Source: an uncultured Verrucomicrobiota bacterium (GTDB lineage: Bacteria; Verrucomicrobiota; Verrucomicrobiia; Limisphaerales; UBA1096). Taken from it: 8,911 nt of DNA. Within the stretch, counting starts at the first letter, position 1. Every line of letters starts with the position of its first letter. Shown here one piece after another: positions 6,096 to 8,911 of this stretch. Position numbers and translations under genes: made by a program. The notes beneath the pieces were generated by a model. That model made no database searches. It was not told where the DNA came from and saw nothing but the letters and a program-made list of their open reading frames with translations. The stretch lies in contig CAJXAU010000042.1 of assembly GCA_913050205.1 (NCBI GenBank), positions 1 through 8,911 on the forward strand. Direction: 5' to 3'.

Positions 6096-6769
6096 TATTC
6101 GTTTTCGCCTTCCTCTGGATTGTTGCCCTCGCTTGGCGCGGTTGCCACTACAACGGATGCCGGTCGCACGAGGCGATCCTTCAGCTTGTAGCCCTTGCGG
6201 ATTTGCTCGAGGATCGTACCTTCCTCTGCTTCGTCGGTTTCCTTCTTGGACATGGCTTCGTGCAGAGCTGGATCGAACTCCTGTCCGGCAGCATCAACCT
6301 CGGTGAGACCGACTTCCTCGAGTGTACGCTTGAGTTGTGTGTGAACCATCTCGATGCCGGTCTTGAGTGAGTCGATGGAGGTTTCGCCGGCTGCGTTGAC
6401 CGCCATCATGGCCATGTCGAAACTGTCCATCGTGGGCAGAAGTTGCTCGATCAGCGATTCATTGGCGTAACGTATGGCATCCTGTTTCTCCTTGGCCAAG
6501 CGCTTGCGAAGGTTGTCTGTTTCTGCGACTTGGCGAAGGAGTCGTTCGTAATATTCCGCCGCCTTGGCTGCATCGGCGCGGAGTTGCTTCAACTCCTCCG
6601 GTGTGGGTGGCGGAAGTTCCTCCTCCGGTTCCTCCCCGTTGAGTTCCTCATTTTCATCCCCCTCTGCTTGGCCAAGCGACGCTTCCGCCTGGCCTTCCCC
6701 GGTTTCTTCCGTTACAGGGGTGTCCAATTCCTTTTCGCTGAGTTCTTCGTTGCTGACTTCCTTGCTCAT
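6095..6769 (-). CDS. grpE: Nucleotide exchange factor GrpE
   Basis: A 224-residue co-chaperone that drives ADP release from DnaK. The N-terminal ~60 residues are acidic and probably disordered (rich in E, with PEEELPPPTPEE at 48-59). A long helix follows, containing AETDNLRKRLAKEKQDAIRY (82-101) and ESLIEQLLPTMDSFDMAM (104-121). The beta-domain has the family signature FDPALHEAM (165-173) and IRKGYKLKDRLVRPASVVVA (190-209). The C-terminal tail is acidic. I chose ATG 6769 (MSKEVSNEE). The frame stays open to a TTG at 6850, but that codon lies inside an intergenic palindrome and the added residues are basic/cysteine-containing and unlike GrpE. No obvious Shine-Dalgarno precedes the ATG. It is the first gene of a grpE-dnaJ-rsmE operon that lacks dnaK and hrcA. 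Two copies of the TTGGCCAA core are inside it (6492 and 6668), read in different frames. Confidence 0.95.
   Translation of the reverse strand: MSKEVSNEELSEKELDTPVTEETGEGQAEASLGQAEGDENEELNGEEPEEELPPPTPEELKQLRADAAKAAEYYERLLRQVAETDNLRKRLAKEKQDAIRYANESLIEQLLPTMDSFDMAMMAVNAAGETSIDSLKTGIEMVHTQLKRTLEEVGLTEVDAAGQEFDPALHEAMSKKETDEAEEGTILEQIRKGYKLKDRLVRPASVVVATAPSEGNNPEEGENE
6491..6506. repeat. Dispersed palindrome copy in grpE (LAK frame)
   Basis: CTTGGCCAAGCGCTTG: a full core at 6492-6499 followed, with the 12-bp period, by the beginning of a second unit. On the minus strand it encodes KRLAK within the GrpE long helix. Confidence 0.85.
6666..6678. repeat. Dispersed palindrome copy in grpE (LGQA frame)
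   Basis: GCTTGGCCAAGCG with core at 6668-6675; on the minus strand it encodes SLGQA in the disordered acidic N-terminus of GrpE. Confidence 0.85.
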
Positions 6770-6795
6770 GAATGCAGCCGATAACGGCCGCAGAC

Positions 6796-6824
6796 GTTGT
6801 ACACGACCTACAAAAACAGGGCAA
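6796..6824 (-). promoter_or_regulatory. Putative promoter of the grpE-dnaJ-rsmE operon
   Basis: On the minus strand TTGCCC (6824-6819) and TACAAC (6801-6796) each match their sigma-70 consensus at 4 of 6 positions with an ideal 17-bp spacer. The predicted start lies about 20 nt before the grpE ATG. A 6-bp inverted repeat GCAACA/TGTTGC (6821-6826 and 6835-6840, 8-nt loop) overlaps the -35 box and could be an operator. Its right arm GAGTGTTGC recalls the CIRCE right arm, but the left arm does not. The match is by eye only. Confidence 0.35.
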
Positions 6825-6838
6825 CAATGTAGAGTGTT

Positions 6839-6853
6839 GCGCTTGGCCAAGCG
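6839..6853. repeat. Dispersed palindrome copy in the grpE/TPR divergent region
   Basis: A perfect 14-bp palindrome CGCTTGGCCAAGCG (6840-6853) lies between the divergent grpE and TPR-protein starts, immediately next to the inverted repeat at 6821-6840. It is the second non-coding copy in the window, so the motif is not restricted to codons. Confidence 0.9.
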
Positions 6854-6911
6854 TTGAGCCGGATTGCATCGTGGAACGATTGACGGTATGCTTTGCGGCC
6901 GCTTTTATCGC

Positions 6912-8288
6912 ATGTCGGAAAAGTCAAAAAGAGAGGTTCATCCTCAGGCCCGGGAGTACTTCGACAAGGGAATCGCCGCCCTTAGGAAGGAGAATCTGGA
7001 TTACGCCACGAAACTGTTTGAGCAGGCGCTCAAGCGTGAGCCGGGCTTTTTCGAGTGCCGCGAAGCGTTGCGCCTCAACCAATTCAAACAGGCTGAAAAG
7101 AAGGGGAGTTTCTTCAAAATATTTGGAAAAACGACCTCCTCATCATTATTGCCGAAAGGGCAGTTGGCGTTAAGGAAGGATCCAATCGAGGCGATCGAAG
7201 TGGCCGAACAGATTCTCAACGAAGATCCCTACAGCGTCATGGGCAATAAACTCCTCGGGGAGGCGGCGACTCTTGCGGAGTATCACAAGACGGCGCTTTT
7301 TGCCTGGGAACTGGTGATGAAACAACAGCCGGGCGACAAGGCCAATACGATCAAATACTGCGACGCGCTGGTAAACATGGGGGAACTGGGAAAAGCGGAT
7401 GAGCTGATTTCCGAGTTGGCCAGGGCGCACCCTGAAGATCTCGAGGTGCTGCAACTCTCAAAGAACATGACCGCACGGGTGACCATGGCTGAGGGAGGCT
7501 ATGACAAGGTCACCGCCGGCGAAGCGGACTACCGCGCGGTGTTGAAGGACGAAGCCGAGGCAGTTTTGCTTGAGCAGGAAAATCGGCGATCTGAACAGGA
7601 ATCCACGGCGGACAGCCTGATTCAGGAATATGAGGGCCGGTTTAAGGATGATCCGAAAAATCTGAAACTCATCCGTTCGCTGGCGGAGCTTTACAACCGT
7701 AAAAAGGATTTCGATAAATCGATCGAGTACTATGAACTGTTCAACACGACAAACCTGCGGTCGGACTCGGCAGTGGATCGTGCCATCGTCAGCACCAAGC
7801 TGCGCCGTTACGACCACCAGATCGAATCCGCAACAGGGGAAGAGGTTGAAAAACTAACGGAGGAGCGGAAGAGATTTGAGATCGAGCAGATTCAAAAACT
7901 CTCCGACACGTATCCGTCGGATTTGTCCCTTCGATTTGAGTTGGGCGTACTGCAATTCGAGTCGGGCGATGTGCAATCGGCCATTCGATCCTTCCAACGG
8001 GCGCAAGGGAATCCTCACAAGGAAATCGCTGCGCTGATCTATCTTGGCCAATGTTTCTCCAAGCGAGGCATGAATGACATGGCAGCACGCACTCTCCAGA
8101 ACGCCCTCGACAAAAAGGAGGTCATGGACGACGAGAAGATGGATCTGCTTTATCAGTTGGGATGCGTGCTCGACACGATGGACAAGAAGGAGGAGTCGAT
8201 CGAGCAGTTCAAACAAATCTATGAGCGCGACATCGGCTACAAAGACGTGGCGGACCGGGTCGATGCCTACTACATGAGCCTCGGGTAG
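6912..8288 (+). CDS. TPR-repeat protein of unknown function
   Basis: A 458-residue, highly charged, helical protein without signal peptide or membrane segment, so probably cytoplasmic. Tetratricopeptide-like helix pairs can be seen at about 11-44 (AREYFDKGIAALRKENLDYA, then FEQALKREP), 145-177 (DALVNMGELGKADEL), 248-281 (AELYNRKKDFDKSIEYYE), 338-370 (LRFELGVLQFESGDVQSAIR), 374-400 (IYLGQCFSKRGMNDMAARTL) and 411-443 (LLYQLGCVLDTMDKKEESIEQFK). A charged, probably coiled-coil segment (about 208-240 and 305-335) divides the N- and C-terminal repeats. TPR arrays act as protein-binding scaffolds; the partner is unknown. I do not recognise a named family. The frame is open from 6864, but ATG 6912 (MSEKSKREVH) precedes the first repeat directly and is preferred; no Shine-Dalgarno is visible. 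It is divergent from the grpE operon and is followed by yicC after 16 nt, so the two are likely co-transcribed. Confidence 0.85.
   Translation: MSEKSKREVHPQAREYFDKGIAALRKENLDYATKLFEQALKREPGFFECREALRLNQFKQAEKKGSFFKIFGKTTSSSLLPKGQLALRKDPIEAIEVAEQILNEDPYSVMGNKLLGEAATLAEYHKTALFAWELVMKQQPGDKANTIKYCDALVNMGELGKADELISELARAHPEDLEVLQLSKNMTARVTMAEGGYDKVTAGEADYRAVLKDEAEAVLLEQENRRSEQESTADSLIQEYEGRFKDDPKNLKLIRSLAELYNRKKDFDKSIEYYELFNTTNLRSDSAVDRAIVSTKLRRYDHQIESATGEEVEKLTEERKRFEIEQIQKLSDTYPSDLSLRFELGVLQFESGDVQSAIRSFQRAQGNPHKEIAALIYLGQCFSKRGMNDMAARTLQNALDKKEVMDDEKMDLLYQLGCVLDTMDKKEESIEQFKQIYERDIGYKDVADRVDAYYMSLG
8043..8051. repeat. Dispersed palindrome core in the TPR-protein gene
   Basis: CTTGGCCAA with core at 8044-8051, encoding LGQ of YLGQCFSK. 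The arms are not conserved; a half-site CCAAGCG follows at 8060. Confidence 0.6.
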
Positions 8289-8304
8289 GCTTCGAGATAA
8301 AGAC

Positions 8305-8911
8305 ATGAAATCAATGACCGGTTACGGGCGGGGCGACAGCTCAGCCAAGGGCGTTCAGTTGACAGCGGAGATTAGTTCCGTAAACCGCAGGCAGGTGGAG
8401 GTGGCCGTGAGCCTGCCAAGCGAATTGGACTCGCTGGAATCCGATTTGAGAAAAATTGTTCTGGCTTCCGTGGCACGTGGCCGGGTTTCCGGCAAGGTGA
8501 CGCTGCAGAGGCCAAGCGAGAAGGCCAGTCGCTCAATCCAAGTCAACGAAGCCCAGGCGGAAGCCTATAAAAAGGCCTTGGCCAAGCTGGCAGACGGGAT
8601 GGGGCTGCAGAACGATTTATCACTGGAAACAATCCTGAGATTACCCGGGGTGATGGAAACAGGGGAGGAAGCGGTTGATCCGGTAGCCTTGTTGCCGGCT
8701 CTCCGGCGTGCGCTTGGCCAAGCGCTTGGCCAACTGCAGGAAATGCGGGCCAAAGAAGGGGCGAATCTTGGCCGGGATTTGGCCAAGCGCCTGGCCAGTT
8801 TGCGCCGCATTACCAAGCGCGTGGCCAATCGGGCTCCGAAGGTGGTCGAGCATCACCGAAGTCGATTGCTGGAGCGCCTGGCCAAGGTGGAGATTGAGGT
8901 GCCCAATGCAG
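8305..8911 (+). CDS. yicC: YicC family protein (endoribonuclease), 3'-truncated by window edge
   Basis: The first 202 codons of a gene that runs off the right edge; family members are usually about 290 residues. The start is clear: ATG 8305 gives MKSMTGYGRG, the hallmark N-terminus of the YicC N domain. It is followed by EISSVNRRQVEVAVSLPSEL (22-41), LRKIVLASVARGRVSGKVTL (48-67), SLETILRLPGVME (106-118) and LQEMRAKEGANLGRDLAKRL (144-163), all in family order. E. coli YicC has been reported as an endoribonuclease that promotes decay of the small RNA RyhB; the role here is inferred by homology. There is a 16-nt gap after the TPR-protein stop, suggesting one transcript. In many genomes yicC precedes gmk and rpoZ; that cannot be seen here. 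The gene is unusually loaded with the dispersed palindrome: four octamer cores and several half-sites within about 600 bp. Confidence 0.92.
   Translation, partial: MKSMTGYGRGDSSAKGVQLTAEISSVNRRQVEVAVSLPSELDSLESDLRKIVLASVARGRVSGKVTLQRPSEKASRSIQVNEAQAEAYKKALAKLADGMGLQNDLSLETILRLPGVMETGEEAVDPVALLPALRRALGQALGQLQEMRAKEGANLGRDLAKRLASLRRITKRVANRAPKVVEHHRSRLLERLAKVEIEVPNA
8577..8587. repeat. Dispersed palindrome copy in yicC (LAK frame)
   Basis: CTTGGCCAAGC with core at 8578-8585, encoding ALAKL in YicC. Confidence 0.8.
8710..8733. repeat. Tandem double copy of the dispersed palindrome in yicC
   Basis: Two cores (8714-8721 and 8726-8733) are spaced by exactly 12 bp, encoding ALGQALGQ. Positions 8713-8733 are identical to 2896-2916 in the unrelated phosphorylase gene. 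Confidence 0.9.
8779..8790. repeat. Dispersed palindrome copy in yicC (LAKR frame)
   Basis: TTGGCCAAGCGC with core at 8779-8786, encoding LAKRLA. A related CTGGCCAG follows with the same 12-bp period, and degenerate copies lie at about 8812-8826 and 8876-8886. Confidence 0.8.

Noticed and set aside
6819..6840. CIRCE heat-shock operator
   Set aside because: Only the right half loosely resembles the CIRCE arm, and arm length and left-arm sequence do not fit. I record it only as an inverted repeat.
6770..6850. 27-residue N-terminal extension of GrpE
   Set aside because: It begins at a TTG inside the intergenic palindrome and includes the proposed promoter; its residues do not look like GrpE.
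6880..6908. TTGACG - 17 bp - TTTTAT promoter for the TPR gene
   Set aside because: Its start point would fall at or beyond the ATG at 6912, so it cannot be the normal promoter unless the true start is further downstream.

Overview
The window looks like chromosomal DNA of a free-living bacterium of the Verrucomicrobia/Planctomycetes-Lentisphaerae kind. The evidence is a secreted ThuA-domain protein, a Planctomycetes/Verrucomicrobia-style sugar isomerase-like TIM barrel, clear Shine-Dalgarno sites at only some starts, and moderate-to-high GC. This placement is an inference from protein character, not a database result. Coding density is high, no gap exceeds 300 bp, and I see no insertion sequence, prophage, CRISPR array or rRNA.

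Layout from left to right. A tRNA-Asn(GTT) gene with encoded CCA lies on the minus strand (10-84), with its own likely promoter. Upstream of it, also on the minus strand, is a compact three-gene operon read thioesterase -> L-galactose-dehydrogenase-like aldo/keto reductase -> secreted ThuA-domain protein (2318 down to 164). Its genes are joined by a 2-nt gap and then a TAATG overlap. Divergently, on the plus strand, come a trimeric-type purine nucleoside phosphorylase (2416-3225) and a sugar isomerase/epimerase-like TIM-barrel protein (3354-4166). These converge on a minus-strand protein-quality/ribosome operon read grpE -> dnaJ -> rsmE (6769 down to 4189), with a TAATG overlap between grpE and dnaJ and an 8-nt gap before rsmE. 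No dnaK or hrcA is present in it. Divergent from grpE, a TPR-repeat protein (6912-8288) is followed 16 nt later by yicC, which runs off the right edge.

The most striking feature is not a gene. A perfect palindrome with core TTGGCCAA and extended consensus GCGCTTGGCCAAGCGC is scattered through the window. By hand count there are 13 exact copies of the octamer, where roughly 0.1 would be expected by chance, plus many half-sites. It occurs in coding DNA in all three reading frames, in two intergenic regions, and twice as a 12-bp-period double copy in unrelated genes (the phosphorylase and yicC). This pattern points to a DNA-level role or a mutational/replicative process, like the highly iterated palindrome HIP1 of cyanobacteria or DNA uptake sequences, and not to protein-level selection. 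It is the best candidate here for an undescribed system.
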